A DNA stretch of 64,000 nucleotides, from the NCBI RefSeq assembly GCF_033242365.1, contig NZ_BTHK01000010.1, positions 1-64,000 on the forward strand, in the 5' to 3' direction. This document shows positions 63,287 to 64,000 of this stretch, piece after piece. The DNA is from Lachnoanaerobaculum sanguinis. GTDB lineage: Bacteria; Bacillota; Clostridia; Lachnospirales; Lachnospiraceae. Position numbers and translations under genes: made by a program. The notes beneath the pieces are model-generated. The model had not been told where the DNA came from. It saw only the letters and a list, made by a program, of their open reading frames with translations, and ran no database searches. How positions within the stretch are numbered: position 1 is the stretch's first letter; the number at the start of each line of letters is the position of its first letter.

Positions 63287-64000
63287 ATGAATAGGGACAA
63301 GGAAAATGTAAAGTATTTAAAACTTCTGAAACAAAATTATTCGTCAAGTCAGGCAGTAATAAGAGAGATTATAAATCTGTCTGCAATAACAAATCTGCCT
63401 AAGGGTACAGAGTTCTTTTTAAGTGATATACATGGCGAATATGAAGCTTTTTTACATATAATGAACAATTGCTCCGGAGTAATAAAAGAAAAAGTCGATA
63501 TTATATTCGGAGAAACATTGTCCGAGTTTGACAGGCAGGAGCTGTGTACTCTCATATATTATCCAAGAGAGAAAATGACTATGCTTGCAGAAATTGACAG
63601 GATAGATAATGACTGGTATTCGATGACACTGAATTATCTTATAATGCTTGCAAAGTTATTATCATCCAAATATACAAGATCAAAAGTCAGAAAGGCTTTG
63701 CCTGAAGATTATGCATATATCATTGATGAGCTTTTACATGCACAAAAGAATGAAGACACAAATAAAGTAAGCTATCACAGACATATATTACAGACCATTA
63801 TAGATCTTGATGATGCCGATGAATTTATAATTGCACTTTCTGCACTTATAAAAAGGCTTGCGGTCGATCATCTTCATATAGTAGGTGATATTTTTGACAG
63901 AGGCGGCAATGCGGACAAAATAATAGACTTACTTATGAATTATCATTCTCTTGATATTGAGTGGGGAAATCATGATATTCTTTGGATGGGAGCCGCATGT
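63287..64000 (+). CDS. fbp: Fructose-1,6-bisphosphatase, class III (partial)
   Basis: The first 238 codons of a gene that runs off the right edge. The protein starts MNRDKENVKYLKLLKQNYS and shows calcineurin-like metal motifs: LSDIHGEYEAF near residue 50, VGDIFDRGGN near 200 and EWGNHD near 227, in the pattern of the Firmicutes-type (YydE/Fbp class III) enzyme of gluconeogenesis. GGGGGA six bases before ATG 63287 fits as ribosome binding site. It follows the VanW gene by 20 bases with no terminator, so the two may be cotranscribed. Confidence 0.92.
   Translation, partial: MNRDKENVKYLKLLKQNYSSSQAVIREIINLSAITNLPKGTEFFLSDIHGEYEAFLHIMNNCSGVIKEKVDIIFGETLSEFDRQELCTLIYYPREKMTMLAEIDRIDNDWYSMTLNYLIMLAKLLSSKYTRSKVRKALPEDYAYIIDELLHAQKNEDTNKVSYHRHILQTIIDLDDADEFIIALSALIKRLAVDHLHIVGDIFDRGGNADKIIDLLMNYHSLDIEWGNHDILWMGAAC

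Overview
The window is 64 kb of AT-rich chromosome from a Gram-positive anaerobe of the Clostridia, most likely family Lachnospiraceae. This rests on strong AGGAGG-type ribosome binding sites, frequent TTG/GTG starts, tightly overlapping genes nearly all on one strand, and Firmicutes gene sets (DUF896, SepF/YlmH, SpoVB-like flippase, class III fructose bisphosphatase, VanW and LCP proteins). A genus such as Lachnoanaerobaculum (oral Lachnospiraceae) is only a guess. Almost all of it is core chromosome. The one mobile element is the end of an ISNCY-type insertion sequence at the left edge. I found no tRNA, rRNA, CRISPR array or prophage.

Layout. 1-385: end of an IS element pointing left. 503-8390: rpsU, phoH, ybeY, a MurJ/SpoVB-like flippase, two flavoproteins, proB, a DUF896 protein and 5-formyl-THF cyclo-ligase. 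8401-16606: tRNA modification and mismatch repair (miaB, mutS, mutL, miaA) plus a COG4100 PLP lyase. 16692-24193: cell-elongation cluster (radC, mreC, mreD, penicillin-binding protein 2, rodA), then mgsA and a D-Ala-D-Ala carboxypeptidase; mreB and the min genes are not present here. 24277-30778: a small P-loop protein, then a division/envelope cluster (HlyD-like membrane protein, yggS, sepF, ylmH, aroB, lspA, rluD). 30942-34902: a cytidylate-kinase-like protein, a lipoprotein amidase, and a lipoprotein with a transmembrane helix and a C-terminal zinc ribbon. 35056-44083: one apparent operon with an LCP ligase, a VanRS-like two-component system, a large exported membrane protein, an ABC ATPase and permease, and a membrane zinc-ribbon protein. 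44143-46508: thrC and fba. 46562-47728 (minus): an MFS transporter. 47855-55103: rarA, rho with a Q/N/Y-rich insert, parE and parC. 55283-60308: asd, galM, topB and a left-handed beta-helix protein. 60347-61225 (minus): a PHP phosphoesterase. 61428-64000: a VanW-family protein and the start of fbp.

How the genes work together. Much of the window serves envelope growth and division: lipid-linked precursor export, elongasome proteins, septum anchoring, lipoprotein processing, wall hydrolysis, glycopolymer attachment, and an uncharacterised two-component/ABC operon probably directed at the envelope. The rest is genome maintenance (mutSL, rarA, topoisomerases), translation quality (ybeY, miaA, miaB, rluD), and aspartate-family, shikimate and gluconeogenic metabolism.

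The best candidates for undescribed biology are the 35056-44083 operon, the lipoprotein/zinc-ribbon protein at 32686, the HlyD-like protein and small P-loop protein beside the sepF cluster, and the prion-like insert in Rho. Several intrinsic-terminator-like hairpins sit directly against the ribosome binding site of the following gene, which suggests attenuation or protected 5' ends.
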